This document shows positions 51,423 to 60,864 of a stretch of DNA of 64,000 bases, in pieces. A program made the translations under genes and the position numbers. Every line of letters starts with the position of its first letter. Position 1 is the stretch's first letter. The notes under the pieces were generated by a model. It was not told where the DNA came from and made no database searches. It saw only the letters and a program-made list of their open reading frames with translations. The DNA comes from Actinomyces sp. Marseille-P3109 (lineage in GTDB: Bacteria > Actinomycetota > Actinomycetes > Actinomycetales > Actinomycetaceae). Where the stretch lies: positions 2,788,938 to 2,852,937 of the forward strand of contig NZ_OOHN01000008.1 of assembly GCF_900323545.1 (NCBI RefSeq). Reading direction: 5' to 3'.

Positions 51423-54248
51423 TCAGGCCTGCCGACGGCGCAGGCGCAGCACGTAGGCGCCGGTCGCGGTGGCGAGCGTGGCCAGGACGCCCAGCGTCAC
51501 AGAGGCGCCGGTGCGGGCCAGCGGGAACCCGCCCGACGTGCCCTTGCCGGCGGCCGCCGCGGCTGGGCTCGCCGCCCCTGCGGCCTCCGCCTGACCGTGG
51601 CCAGCCGGCTTCTGCGCGGCCGGCCGGCCCGGCCCGGGGGAGTCGGGCTCTTCAGCGGCGCCACCGGCGTCCTCGGCCGATCCCAGGTGCCACAGGCTCA
51701 AGTTGTTCAGACGTGCGGTGCCGCCCTCGGCGTGGAGCGAGACGTTCGTGGCGCCCTCCTTGGGATAGACCGTCTCGGTGATGACAGGGGTGCCGTCGGC
51801 GGCGAAGACCTCCACGGAGTGGGCGTCGACGACGATGCGCAGGTGGACCTGCCCGTTGCTGTCCGGCGACAGCGGGGCGGTGGAGCGGTTGGGGAACTTC
51901 GGGGAGAAGTCGGTGACCCCGGAGCGCGTGCGGTCCACGACGAGCTGCTTGGTCGTGGAGTCGTACCCGATGAGGGTGTACTGCTCGCCGTTGTCGAGGA
52001 CCTTGAGACCGGCGAGGCTGGACGTGCCCGGGCTCAGGTCGACGCTGATGTCCAGGGAGCTGCCCTGCGCCGCCTGGCCGAGCGAGGTGTCGCCCGCCGG
52101 GATGTCGCTGTCCTTCCGGGTGACCTCCTGGCCGGTGCGCAGGGACTCCAGGGCGGTGATCGGCTCGGCGGTCAGCCGCAGCTTGCCGTCCTTTCGGGTC
52201 AGACCCAGCTCGCGCACCGTTGACATGGCGGTGCGCCAGGTGGTGGTGGGCAGGTCGCGCGCGTAGGCCCAGTTGCTCATCCAGCCCACCTGGTAGCGCT
52301 TGCCGTCGGGGGTGTTGTTCCAGGTGACGGCCGCGTAGTAGTCCTTTCCGTAGTCCAGGCGCGGGACGACGTCGGCCCCTGAGAAGGCCTTCGTGTCGGA
52401 CTGAATGATCTGGTCGACCATGAGGTGGCCCCAGTCCTCGGCGTTACCGTTGTGGTCCTCGATGACGAGCCGGGCCTTGCGGCCCTTGTAGGCCGAGACG
52501 TCCATGCTCGTCCAGTCCAGGGTCCCGGAGTTGTTGCCGGTGGCGGAGGCGACGACCTTGCCGTCGACGACGAGGTTGACTGAGGTGTTGTCCGCGATGG
52601 GGGAGGCCTTCGTGTCCGAGGCGCGCACCTCGTCCAGGAGGATATGGCCCCAGGGGCCGGTGGCCGTGTCGGTGACGACGATCTGGGCGGACTTGCCCTT
52701 GAGATCGCTGACGTCCCAGCTCTGCCAGTTGAGCTCCTCCAGGTTGCGGCCGGTGGCCGAGCGCACCACCTTGCCGTCGACGACGAGCTCGACGACGGTC
52801 GCTCCGGAGTCCTCGCCGGCGCCACCCTCGGGGCGCGGGTTGCTGCCGCCGCCCATGAGGAGGTTGAGGTAGGTGGAGTCGATGGTGAAGGTCGGGGAGG
52901 TGGCGGTGCCGGTGGTGGCGTCCGAGCCCTGCCCGTTGCCGGCGTCGAAGTAGGTGTTGAGCAGCCCGGCGCTGGAGTGGTTGACCAGCGGCTGTTGGCC
53001 CGGGGTGGCGCCCTGAGGGGGCGTGGCCCCGAAGGCGTTGCCCTCCATGGCCCAGCCGTCCCAGGAGCCGTCGAAGCCGGCCAGGAGCCTGCCACCGCCG
53101 TTGTCGCCGGTGGCCTGGGGGTTGTAGGGGTGCTTGCCTCCGGCGGTGCGCAGGTTGATGTAGGACGAGGAGACGGTGAACTCGTCCGAGGTCAGCGTGC
53201 CGGTGTCGGCGTCGCCACTGCCGAAGGAGTCCACGTAGGCCTTGCCCTGGTGACCGGGCAGGTCCCCGGTGGCTGGGCCGGAGCCGAAGGCGGCGCCGTC
53301 GGGCTTCCAACCGGTGTAGCCGTTCTCGAAGTCGGCCAGGGTGGTGCCCTCCTCGCCGGTGTAGTGGGGGATCTCCTCGGGTGTGAAGGTGGAGCCGTCC
53401 CAGCTGCCCACGAAGTACTGGGCGGAGTCGGCCACCGTGACCACGAGGACCCACTTGGTCTCATTGGAGCTGCCCTCGACCGGCAGCGGGAAGAAGTCCG
53501 GGCACTCCCACACCGCCGAGGTGATGCCCTCGCCCCCGAAGCTGGACTGCTCGGTCCAGTGGATGAGGTCGGGGGAGGAGTAGAAGGAGATGCGGTGCTC
53601 GGTGGCGTGGGAGACCACCATCGTCCAGCGCCCGGATGTCTCGTCCCAGAAGACCTTGGGGTCGCGGAACTCGTTGGAGCCGATGTCCAGGACCGGGTCG
53701 CCGTTGTTGTAGAGGTTCCAGGTGCGGCCCTTGTCCGTGGAGTAGGCCAGCGACTGCGACTGGTTGCCGCCGACGTCGGCGCGCGTCCACAGCGCCACCA
53801 TGGCCGGGTTGTCCGGGCTGCCCAGACCGGAGGTGTTCTGGGTGTCGATGACCGCCGAGCCGGAGAACACCCCGTACTGGGAGGTGTGCGGGATCGCCAC
53901 GCCCAGCTCCTCCCAGTGGACGAGGTCCTTGGAGACCGCGTGACCCCAGGACATGTTGCCCCAGTCCGAGCCCTCGGGGTTGTACTGGTAGAACATGTGG
54001 TACTCGCCGGCGTAGTAGACGAGCCCGTTGGGGTCGTTCATCCAGTTCTTCTGCGGGGTGTAGTGGCTCTGCGGGCGCCACTGCTCGCCGGCCTGGTCGG
54101 CGTTCGGGGCCGCTGGGGCGGCCGGGGCGACGGGGGCCAGTCGGGCCTGGTGGCCGGTTGCGGCTGCGGGCATGGAGACCAGCGTAGATCCGGCTGCGAG
54201 CAGGCAGAAAGCGGTCAGGGCGCTGAGTGGTCGGGTGATCCGACTCAT
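51423..54248 (-). CDS. levJ: Cell-wall-anchored levanase/fructan hydrolase, GH32
   Basis: 941 residues from ATG 54248 (GGAGGA 6 bases upstream). Signal peptide cleaved near residue 30. The GH32 propeller has nucleophile Asp72 in WMNDPNG (69-75), FRDPK (194-198) and acid/base Glu248 in ECPD (248-251). A block of about 320 residues (about 300-620) with two similar beta-sandwich units (each with VDGKVV-SATG and WDVS/MDVS-K-G motifs) is inserted before the final blade (LDYGKDYYAAVTW). The GH32 C-terminal module follows. The end has a Pro/Ala linker, LARTG, a hydrophobic helix and RLRRRQA: an LAxTG-type sortase signal. Hydrolyses levan/inulin outside the cell to fructose. Resembles Actinomyces LevJ; symbol given on that similarity. 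Confidence 0.9.
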   Translation of the reverse strand: MSRITRPLSALTAFCLLAAGSTLVSMPAAATGHQARLAPVAPAAPAAPNADQAGEQWRPQSHYTPQKNWMNDPNGLVYYAGEYHMFYQYNPEGSDWGNMSWGHAVSKDLVHWEELGVAIPHTSQYGVFSGSAVIDTQNTSGLGSPDNPAMVALWTRADVGGNQSQSLAYSTDKGRTWNLYNNGDPVLDIGSNEFRDPKVFWDETSGRWTMVVSHATEHRISFYSSPDLIHWTEQSSFGGEGITSAVWECPDFFPLPVEGSSNETKWVLVVTVADSAQYFVGSWDGSTFTPEEIPHYTGEEGTTLADFENGYTGWKPDGAAFGSGPATGDLPGHQGKAYVDSFGSGDADTGTLTSDEFTVSSSYINLRTAGGKHPYNPQATGDNGGGRLLAGFDGSWDGWAMEGNAFGATPPQGATPGQQPLVNHSSAGLLNTYFDAGNGQGSDATTGTATSPTFTIDSTYLNLLMGGGSNPRPEGGAGEDSGATVVELVVDGKVVRSATGRNLEELNWQSWDVSDLKGKSAQIVVTDTATGPWGHILLDEVRASDTKASPIADNTSVNLVVDGKVVASATGNNSGTLDWTSMDVSAYKGRKARLVIEDHNGNAEDWGHLMVDQIIQSDTKAFSGADVVPRLDYGKDYYAAVTWNNTPDGKRYQVGWMSNWAYARDLPTTTWRTAMSTVRELGLTRKDGKLRLTAEPITALESLRTGQEVTRKDSDIPAGDTSLGQAAQGSSLDISVDLSPGTSSLAGLKVLDNGEQYTLIGYDSTTKQLVVDRTRSGVTDFSPKFPNRSTAPLSPDSNGQVHLRIVVDAHSVEVFAADGTPVITETVYPKEGATNVSLHAEGGTARLNNLSLWHLGSAEDAGGAAEEPDSPGPGRPAAQKPAGHGQAEAAGAASPAAAAAGKGTSGGFPLARTGASVTLGVLATLATATGAYVLRLRRRQA

Positions 54249-54569
54249 GGCATGTCCTCCGGGAAACAGGATCGGCACAGATGTCGGTGTGGCCAGGGGT
54301 CTCTGTGCGTGGGCGAATCGAGAGTGAATCGTGGACGAATGCGGACGAATACGGAATGACGGTGGAACGGGTTTGAATGAGGCGGTGCGGGGCGGGAGGC
54401 CTGAACGCCCTCCGACTCTCCTTCGCTAACGCGCGTTATCTACAGGAGCAAACTACGCGGACGTCCGTCCTGGATCAAGCGCTCAGGGACGAGTCCCGAG
54501 GAACATCGGGGACTTCTCAGGGTGCTCCCCGATGGCGGGTGACGAGCCATCCCAGCCAGACTTGTTGTC
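54249..54569. other. Divergent promoter region of levanase and PspC genes
   Basis: 320 bases with no gene. Contains the LacI-type palindrome at 54424-54440. An antisense frame to pspC opens here but has no start signal. Confidence 0.5.
54424..54440. promoter_or_regulatory. LacI-type operator upstream of the levanase
   Basis: CGCTAACGCGCGTTATC, whose core TAACGCGCGTTA is a perfect 12-bp palindrome with central CG steps, as in LacI/GalR operators. It differs at 2 of 17 positions from the site before the PTS operon. It lies about 180 bases upstream of the levanase start. Confidence 0.75.
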
Positions 54570-54869
54570 ATGACACAGCAGCAGCACCCCGGTCAGTTCA
54601 GCCAGTCCGCCCGCTCCGAGGGCGACGCCGGCTCCTCCTTCGGGCGGTCCGGTGAGTTCTCCCGCTTCCGTGGCTCCCTGCCCCGCCGCTCCCGCGAGCA
54701 CCGCATCCTGGGCGGTGTCTGCGGAGGGCTGGCTGAGGCCTGGGGCATGCCCGTGACCGCGGTACGCGTCGGGGCGATCCTGGCCTGCCTCCTGCCCGGC
54801 CCGATGTGCCTGGTCTACGTCGCGGCCTGGTGCCTCATGCTGGACGAGCCGGCCCCCGCCCAGTCCTGA
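54570..54869 (+). CDS. PspC-domain small membrane protein
   Basis: 99 residues. The first about 40 are Gln/Ser/Arg-rich and cytoplasmic. The PspC domain (about 44-95) has REHRILGGVCGGLAEAWGM, then PVTAVRVGAILACLLPGP and a membrane helix ending CLMLDEP. PspC proteins sense or respond to envelope stress; in actinobacteria they also occur fused or near two-component kinases, but here the gene is alone. The ATG has no clear ribosome site, so the start is by homology. Confidence 0.82.
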   Translation: MTQQQHPGQFSQSARSEGDAGSSFGRSGEFSRFRGSLPRRSREHRILGGVCGGLAEAWGMPVTAVRVGAILACLLPGPMCLVYVAAWCLMLDEPAPAQS

Positions 54870-55395
54870 CTCCAGTACTGACTGTTCCCAACCCGCCCGG
54901 GCCTGCCTGGGCCGGCCGGGGGTGGTTCGCCACGACCCCTCGGCGGCCTTGAACGCCGCGGCAACACGGCCCGTACCAGACTCACGACCACTGAAACCCG
55001 CGGGCGGCATCGGGCCGTCCGGGCTCATTGAAAGAAAGGTGATCACTGTTTCCTCACTGCTTGTCTCCTCTTGCCTCTTCGTCACTCGTTTTCTCCTGGC
55101 ATGTGTCCGTCCCGGCCGTCACCGGTTCCAGGCGGTGCCTCGGGTACATGCGTGAGTGCAGAGCTGCGCCCACCTCGTCGCCCCCGGTTCCACGGGTGAC
55201 GTGGTGGGCGCAGCGTGCTGCTGGATGGGCGCCGTCGACGCGCACAGGGACGGAGCTCCGGTCCCCGACGGCGCCGAATGCCCCCGACGGCGATGACGAG
55301 GACGAGTTGTGGACACGATGGAGCGGGCCGACTCGCTGGTCATCCTGAGGAGCGGTGGTCTCGCAGGAAGGCGCCGTCGATGGGAGGATCGAGTC
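54870..55395. other. Intergenic region before nadE, no gene
   Basis: About 525 bases. A pyrimidine-rich stretch (about 55050-55100) and several open but unsupported frames are present. The frame of NAD synthetase is open from 55309, but the GTG at 55396 is the better start. Confidence 0.45.
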
Positions 55396-57681
55396 GTGAC
55401 CGACACCGTGAATGACACCGCGAGCACCTCTGCGACTGACTCCGCGACCGACTCTGCGACCGACTCCGCGACCGACATTGAGTTCCTCTCCGCCTACGAT
55501 CAGGGCTTCGCCCGCGTCGCCGCCGTCACCCTGCCCGTGGTGCCGGTCGATCCGGCCGCCAATGCCGCCGCCATCATCGAGCAGGCCCGGTCCCTGACCG
55601 ACGACGGTGTCTGCCTGGCCGCCTTCCCCGAGCTGTGCCTGACCGGCTACGCCATCGACGACCTCCTGCTGTCCGACGTCCTGCTGTCCGACGTCCTCGC
55701 TGCCATCGAGACCCTGCGCGCCGCCAGCGCCGGTCTCCTGCCCGCCCTCGTCGTCGGTGCGCCCCTGCGCCTGGGCGACCGCCTCTACAACTGCGCCCTG
55801 GTCATCCAGGGCGGGCGGGTGCGCGGCGTCGCCCCCAAGTCCTACCTGCCCACCTACCGGGAGTTCTACGAGAAGCGGCACTTCGCCCCCGGCGACGCCC
55901 TGCCCGCCGGGGTGGAGACCATCGAGCTGCCCGGCGTGCACGGTGGCTCCGACGACGCCGAGCCGGTCGCCCGGGTCCCCTTCGGTGCGAACCTCCTGTT
56001 CGAGGTCGATGACGTCCCCGGCCTGACCTTCCACGTCGAGGTCTGCGAGGACATGTGGGTACCCGTCCCGCCGTCGTCGCTGGCGGCCCTGGCCGGGGCG
56101 ACGGTCCTGGTCAACATCTCCGGCTCGCCCATCACCGTGGGGCGGGCCGAGGACCGCGAGCTGCTGGCCCGCTCGTCGTCGGCCCGGGGCCTGGCCGCCT
56201 ACGTCTACGCCGCCGCCGGGCAGGGCGAGTCCTCCACGGACCTGGCCTGGGACGGCCAGACCCTCGTCTACGAGAACGGCGAGCTGCTCGGCTCCACCGA
56301 GCGCTTCCCGGACGGGCCGCGCGCCACCGTCGTCGACGTCGACGTCGAGGGGCTGCGTGCCGAGCGCCTGCGCCAGGGGACCTTCGCCGACAACGCCCGC
56401 ACCCTGTCCCTTGCGGCCCCGGGCGGCACGGCCCCGGCCGGCACCTTCACCGACCCGGCGGCCTTCCGGCGAGTCAGCATCGGTGGCGCCGACCTGGCGG
56501 CCCCGCGCACCGATATCGGGCTGCGCCGCCGCGTGGACCGCTTCCCGTTCGTGCCCGATGACCCGGCCCGCCTCGCCCAGGACTGCTACGAGGCCTACAA
56601 CATCCAGGTGGCCGCCCTCGCCCAGCGCCTCGGGGCCATCGGCAACCCCAAGATCGTCATCGGAGTCAGCGGCGGCCTGGACTCCACCCACGCCCTCATC
56701 GTCGCCGCCCGCGCCATGGACCGTCTGGGCCGGCCCCGCTCCGACATCCACGCCATCACCATGCCCGGCTTCGCCACGAGTGCCGGCACCCGCCGCAACG
56801 CCGAGGACCTCGCCGTCGGCCTGGGCTGCACCTTCGAGGAGCTCGACATCCGGGCCACCGCCACCCAGATGCTCACCGAGATGGGCCACCCCTACGGCGA
56901 GTACGCCCGCACCGGCGTTCTGCCCGACGGTGCGGGCGAGACCGACCTCTACGACGTCACCTTCGAGAACGTCCAGGCGGGCCTGCGCACCGACTTCCTC
57001 TTCCGCATCGCCAACCACCGCGGCGGCATCGTCCTGGGCACCGGCGACCTGTCCGAGCTCGCTCTGGGGTGGTGCACCTTCGGCGTGGGTGACCAGATGG
57101 CCCACTACGGCGTCAACGCCGGCATCCCCAAGACCCTCATCCAGCACCTCATCCGCTGGGTGGTCGCCGAGGAGCTGTTCGACGACGCCGTCGGGCGCAC
57201 CCTGCTGTCCATCCTGGACACCGAGATCAGCCCCGAGCTGGTTCCGGCCGGGGCCGGTGGGGCCATCCAGTCCACCCAGGCCAAGATCGGCCCCTACGCC
57301 CTGCAGGACTTCACCCTGTGGCACGTGCTGCGCCGCGGATCGCGCCCCAGCCGTATCGCCTTCCTGGCGCACAAGGCGTGGTCGGACGCGGACGGGGGCG
57401 ACTGGCCCGAGGGGCTGCCGCAGGCGGAGAGGGTCGCCTACCAGCTCCCCGAGATCCGCCACTGGCTCGAGCTGTTCCACCGGCGCTTCTTCACCAGCCA
57501 GTTCAAGCGCTCCACCCTGCCCAATGGGCCCAAGGTGGTGGCCGGAGGCTCGCTGTCGCCCCGCGGGGACTGGCGTATGCCCTCCGACGTCTCAGCGACG
57601 GCCTGGCTGGCCGAGCTCGAGCGCAACGTGCCCGGTAGCGCCCCCACCGACGAGAATCGGGACCATCGTCCCGCAGTGTGA
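55396..57681 (+). CDS. nadE: Glutamine-dependent NAD+ synthetase
   Basis: 761 residues from GTG 55396 (GGGAGG 8 bases upstream). A short N-terminal Asp-Ser-Ala-Thr repeat (T-D-S-A-T-D) precedes the fold. The glutaminase (nitrilase-like) domain has Glu in AFPELCLTGYAIDDL, Lys in APKSYLPTYREFYE and the nucleophile Cys in FHVEVCEDMW. The synthetase domain has the PP-loop VSGGLDSTHAL, the TMPGFATSAGT motif and GTGDLSELALGW. It amidates nicotinic-acid adenine dinucleotide using glutamine and ATP, the last step of NAD synthesis. Length is as expected for the two-domain actinobacterial enzyme. Stand-alone gene. Confidence 0.95.
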   Translation: MTDTVNDTASTSATDSATDSATDSATDIEFLSAYDQGFARVAAVTLPVVPVDPAANAAAIIEQARSLTDDGVCLAAFPELCLTGYAIDDLLLSDVLLSDVLAAIETLRAASAGLLPALVVGAPLRLGDRLYNCALVIQGGRVRGVAPKSYLPTYREFYEKRHFAPGDALPAGVETIELPGVHGGSDDAEPVARVPFGANLLFEVDDVPGLTFHVEVCEDMWVPVPPSSLAALAGATVLVNISGSPITVGRAEDRELLARSSSARGLAAYVYAAAGQGESSTDLAWDGQTLVYENGELLGSTERFPDGPRATVVDVDVEGLRAERLRQGTFADNARTLSLAAPGGTAPAGTFTDPAAFRRVSIGGADLAAPRTDIGLRRRVDRFPFVPDDPARLAQDCYEAYNIQVAALAQRLGAIGNPKIVIGVSGGLDSTHALIVAARAMDRLGRPRSDIHAITMPGFATSAGTRRNAEDLAVGLGCTFEELDIRATATQMLTEMGHPYGEYARTGVLPDGAGETDLYDVTFENVQAGLRTDFLFRIANHRGGIVLGTGDLSELALGWCTFGVGDQMAHYGVNAGIPKTLIQHLIRWVVAEELFDDAVGRTLLSILDTEISPELVPAGAGGAIQSTQAKIGPYALQDFTLWHVLRRGSRPSRIAFLAHKAWSDADGGDWPEGLPQAERVAYQLPEIRHWLELFHRRFFTSQFKRSTLPNGPKVVAGGSLSPRGDWRMPSDVSATAWLAELERNVPGSAPTDENRDHRPAV

Positions 57682-57943
57682 TGTAGAACATAACTAACCG
57701 GTTCTGGCATTCTCTGTTCGAGGTTGGTGTATTTAAAATGCGTATTCACGCCAGATTCTCGAGGTGTTCACGCGCTAACGCGTGTTAGCAGCATTGGTTT
57801 TGTGGGTTTCTGTGTGAAACTGGTGGGCGCCTGAGTGGTGGTCATCACGCTAATCGTCCCTATCGTCGCCATGTCACACATGTCGCTGTTGCCCAGGCCT
57901 CACAAACCCTTGGCGGCAGCCCGGATGGAAAAGGTTCCCGCCC
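57682..57943. other. Promoter region of the PTS operon
   Basis: 260 bases. AT-richer around 57700-57760, holds the LacI-type palindrome at 57773-57789 and probably the promoter just after it. No gene. Confidence 0.55.
57773..57789. promoter_or_regulatory. LacI-type operator upstream of the PTS operon
   Basis: CGCTAACGCGTGTTAGC is a near-perfect palindrome (GCTAACGC/GTGTTAGC). It is nearly identical to the levanase site at 54424. It lies about 155 bases before the EIIA start. Confidence 0.75.
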
Positions 57944-58381
57944 ATGGCTTCCCTGGTCATAGCCGCTCACGGACACCTGGCTGAAGGCCTTGTCGCCTCC
58001 TCCGCGATGATCGTCGGCCCCAGTGACGACGTCGTCGCCGTCACCTTCGACCCCTCCGAGGGGCCCGACGACCTGCTGGCGAAGTACGCTGCCGCGGTCG
58101 AGGCGTCTCCCAGCCAGGAGCACCTCATCCTCGTCGACCTCTTCGGCGGCAGCCCCTACAACGCCGCGGCCCGTTTCGCGGCGGGGCGCGATGACGCCGA
58201 CGTCGTCACCGGCGTCAACCTGCCCATGGTCATCGAGGTCCTGTCCCGTCGTCTCGCCGGCGCCGGGCTCGCCGAGCTCGTTGAGGCCGCCCGGACGTCC
58301 GCCACTGACGGCGTCAAGGTCCTCTCCGAGGTCTTCACCCCTGCACCCACCACTTCTGACGATGAAGGAGACGAGCTCTGA
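57944..58381 (+). CDS. PTS EIIA component, mannose/fructose (man) family
   Basis: 145 residues. The EIIA-man fold begins MASLVIAAHGHLAEGL with phospho-His9. DLFGGSPYNAAARF and TGVNLPMVIEVL are family marks. A C-terminal acidic tail ends the protein. Accepts phosphate from HPr-His and passes it to EIIB, whose gene follows with a 1-base overlap (TGATG). The four genes A-B-C-D have the order of levDEFG. The ribosome site is weak. Confidence 0.92.
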   Translation: MASLVIAAHGHLAEGLVASSAMIVGPSDDVVAVTFDPSEGPDDLLAKYAAAVEASPSQEHLILVDLFGGSPYNAAARFAAGRDDADVVTGVNLPMVIEVLSRRLAGAGLAELVEAARTSATDGVKVLSEVFTPAPTTSDDEGDEL

Positions 58382-58872
58382 TGGATGTCAAGCTCCTGCG
58401 TATCGATTCCCGCCTGGTTCACGGACAGGTCGCCAACAACTGGGCCGGGTCCCTTGGAGCCGAGGCCATCCTCGCCGTCTCCGACGGCGCCGCCAACGAC
58501 GAGCTGCGCAAGACCCTCATGCTGCAGACCGGAGGCGGCAAGGTGAAGGTCCACGTGCTGGGCGTCGAGAAGGCCGCCCGCGTCTACAAGAACCCCAAGT
58601 ACGAGAACCTCAAGGCCGTCATCGTCGTCGAGACCCCGGCCGACATCGTCCGACTCCTGGACCTGGGCATCAAGGTCGACGACGTCAACGTCGGCGGCAT
58701 GACCTTCAAGCAGGGCACCAGCCAGGTCTCCCAGGCCGTCTACGCCAGCCCCGAGGACGTCGAGGCCTTCAAGGAGATCGACTCGCGCGGCATCAAGCAG
58801 TACATCCAGCAGGTGCCCTCCACCGCGAGCTCCGACCTCATGGGGGCCCTCAAGGACAAGGGCCTGCTCTGA
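58381..58872 (+). CDS. PTS EIIB component, man family
   Basis: 163 residues. Phospho-His14 lies in LLRIDSRLVHGQVANNW, the standard EIIB-man motif. The rest (LKAVIVVETPADIVRLLDLG, DDVNVGGMTFKQGTSQVS) follows the family fold. Takes the phosphate from EIIA and places it on the sugar carried by EIIC/EIID. Length is normal. Confidence 0.93.
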   Translation: MDVKLLRIDSRLVHGQVANNWAGSLGAEAILAVSDGAANDELRKTLMLQTGGGKVKVHVLGVEKAARVYKNPKYENLKAVIVVETPADIVRLLDLGIKVDDVNVGGMTFKQGTSQVSQAVYASPEDVEAFKEIDSRGIKQYIQQVPSTASSDLMGALKDKGLL

Positions 58873-58942
58873 GGCCCAGGGACCTCCGAGGTCTCTGACG
58901 CCGCGAGCCGCCCCTTCCCCTTCCCTCCCCGCACCTCCCTCA

Positions 58943-58989
58943 GACACTCCCATCCCGTGCCTCTCGGCTACGGGAGCAGGATGGGTGTC
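58943..58989. repeat. Inverted repeat between EIIB and EIIC genes
   Basis: GACACTCCCATCC near 58943 and GGATGGGTGTC at 58979-58989 pair with a 2-base bulge; the interior CCCGT/ACGGG pairs as well. The hairpin may set relative levels of the soluble and membrane PTS parts, as in other man-type operons. Confidence 0.55.
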
Positions 58990-59019
58990 CTGTCAACCCT
59001 CACGTGAGAGAGACATACC

Positions 59020-59952
59020 GTGCAAGACATCAACCTGATCCAGATCATTCTGGTCACGCTCGTGGCGTTCGTCGCGGGCATGGCCAGCGTCCTGGACGAG
59101 CGGCAGTTCCACCGCCCGCTCGTCGCCTGCACCCTGACCGGTATCGCTATGGGCAACCCCACCGTCGGCATCATGGTCGGTGGCTCCCTGGAGCTCCTCG
59201 CCCTGGGCTGGATGAACGTCGGCGCCGCCATGGCGCCCGACGCCGCGCTGGCCTCCACCGTCTCCACGGTCATCGCCATCGCCTCGTTGGGTGACGCCTC
59301 CTCCACCAAGGGCGCCATCGCCGCCGCCATCGGCGTGGCCGTTCCGCTGGCCATCGCCGGTCAGGCCCTGACGATCTTCGTGCGAACGATCGCCATCTTC
59401 TTCGCCCACCAGGCGGATCGCTTCGCCGAGCAGGCCAACTACCGCGGCATCGCCGTCATGCACTTCACCGCCCTGGGCCTCCAGGGTCTGCGCGTGGCCA
59501 TCCCGACCGCTGCTGTGGCGGCCCTCGCCTCCGGTGACACGGTGAAGAACGCCCTCGACATGATCCCGAAGGTCATCACCGACGGGCTCAACATCGCCGG
59601 TGGCTTCATCGTCGTCGTCGGTTACGCGATGGTCATCAACATGATGAAGGCGCGCAAGCTCATGCCCTTCTTCTTCCTGGGCTTCATCTTCGCCACCTTC
59701 GCCACCACCTACGGCGGCAAGGCCACGATCGGCGACCACAGCAAGGGCATCGACAAGTGGGTCATCGACCTCGCCCCCAACGGTGCCACCCTCGTGGCAC
59801 TGGGCATCCTGGGAGCCTGCCTGGCCGTCATCTACGTCCAGCTCAACCCCGAGTTCCACGACTCCGTGCGTCTGCCCGCCGCCTCCTCGCCCGCGGCCGG
59901 TGGCGGCTCCGGCAACGACCTGGATGACGACCTCGACGACGAGCTCGACTGA
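59020..59952 (+). CDS. PTS EIIC component, man family
   Basis: 310 residues from GTG 59020. Eight or so membrane helices, with MASVLDERQFHRPLVACTLT near the N-terminus and GNPTVGIMVGGSLELLALGW, both diagnostic of EIIC-man. The last 40 residues are a cytoplasmic Ser/Gly then Asp-rich tail (GSGNDLDDDLDDELD), an addition not found in typical EIIC. Forms the sugar channel with EIID. Confidence 0.92.
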   Translation: MQDINLIQIILVTLVAFVAGMASVLDERQFHRPLVACTLTGIAMGNPTVGIMVGGSLELLALGWMNVGAAMAPDAALASTVSTVIAIASLGDASSTKGAIAAAIGVAVPLAIAGQALTIFVRTIAIFFAHQADRFAEQANYRGIAVMHFTALGLQGLRVAIPTAAVAALASGDTVKNALDMIPKVITDGLNIAGGFIVVVGYAMVINMMKARKLMPFFFLGFIFATFATTYGGKATIGDHSKGIDKWVIDLAPNGATLVALGILGACLAVIYVQLNPEFHDSVRLPAASSPAAGGGSGNDLDDDLDDELD

Positions 59953-59970
59953 GCCGGAAGGAAGACTCTC

Positions 59971-60825
59971 ATGACTACTGAAACCGCTCCGGCGACGTCG
60001 GAGAAGATGCTCACCACCCGCGACCTGCGCCGGATGTACTGGCGCTCCACCTTCTTGCTCGGCTCCTTCAACTTCGAGCGCATGCAGGCCATGGGCTTCT
60101 GCTACACGCTCATGCCGGCCATCCGGAAGTTCTACCGCGATGACAAGACGGCCCAGGCGGCCGCCCTCAAGCGGCACTTGGAGTTCTACAACACCCATCC
60201 CTGGGTCTCCTCGGTCGTCTTCGGCGTCACCGCCGCCATGGAGGAGCAGAAGTCCAAGGGCGAGGACATCTCCGAGGAGACGATCACCTCGGTCAAGGTC
60301 GGTCTCATGGGGCCGCTGGCCGGTGTCGGTGACCCCATTTTCTGGGGAACCGCCCGCCCCGTCCTGGCGGCACTGGGTGCCTCCCTGGCCCTCAACGGAT
60401 CGATCGTCGGCCCGCTGCTGTTCTTCGTCGGCATCAATCTCCTGCGCGTTCTCACCCGCTGGTACGGCATTAAGTTCGGCTACGAGCGCGGTACTGAGAT
60501 GGTCACTGAGGTCGGCGGCGGCCAGCTCAAGAAGATCACCCAGATGGCCGCCATCATGGGTCTGTTCGTCATGGGTGCCCTGGTCTCCAAGTGGACCTCC
60601 ATCAAGTTCCCGGCGGTGGTCTCCTCGGTGAAGAACGATGACGGGATCGTCACCGACACCACCGTTCAGTCCATCCTCGACCAGCTGCTGCCCGGCCTGG
60701 CGGCGCTGGGGCTGACCTTCCTGTGCATGTGGCTGCTCAACAAGAAGGTCAACGCCCTGTGGATCATCCTGGGCATGTTCGCCGTCGGTATCGCAGGAGC
60801 CGCCACCGGCTTCCTGGGACTGTGA
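59971..60825 (+). CDS. PTS EIID component, man family
   Basis: 284 residues; ATG 9 bases after GGAAGG. Family marks: TTRDLRRMYWRSTFLLGSFN, FERMQAMGFCYTLMPAI, FNTHPWVSSV-type segment (here YNTHPWVSSVVFGVT) and GPLAGVGDPIFWGTARP. Several membrane helices lie at the C-terminus. Completes the EIIABCD complex that imports and phosphorylates a hexose. With the shared operator and levanase, fructose is the likely sugar. Confidence 0.93.
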   Translation: MTTETAPATSEKMLTTRDLRRMYWRSTFLLGSFNFERMQAMGFCYTLMPAIRKFYRDDKTAQAAALKRHLEFYNTHPWVSSVVFGVTAAMEEQKSKGEDISEETITSVKVGLMGPLAGVGDPIFWGTARPVLAALGASLALNGSIVGPLLFFVGINLLRVLTRWYGIKFGYERGTEMVTEVGGGQLKKITQMAAIMGLFVMGALVSKWTSIKFPAVVSSVKNDDGIVTDTTVQSILDQLLPGLAALGLTFLCMWLLNKKVNALWIILGMFAVGIAGAATGFLGL

Positions 60826-60864
60826 CGCAGTAGCGGACCAGCCGCAATCGTGGCGGCCCGCCTC

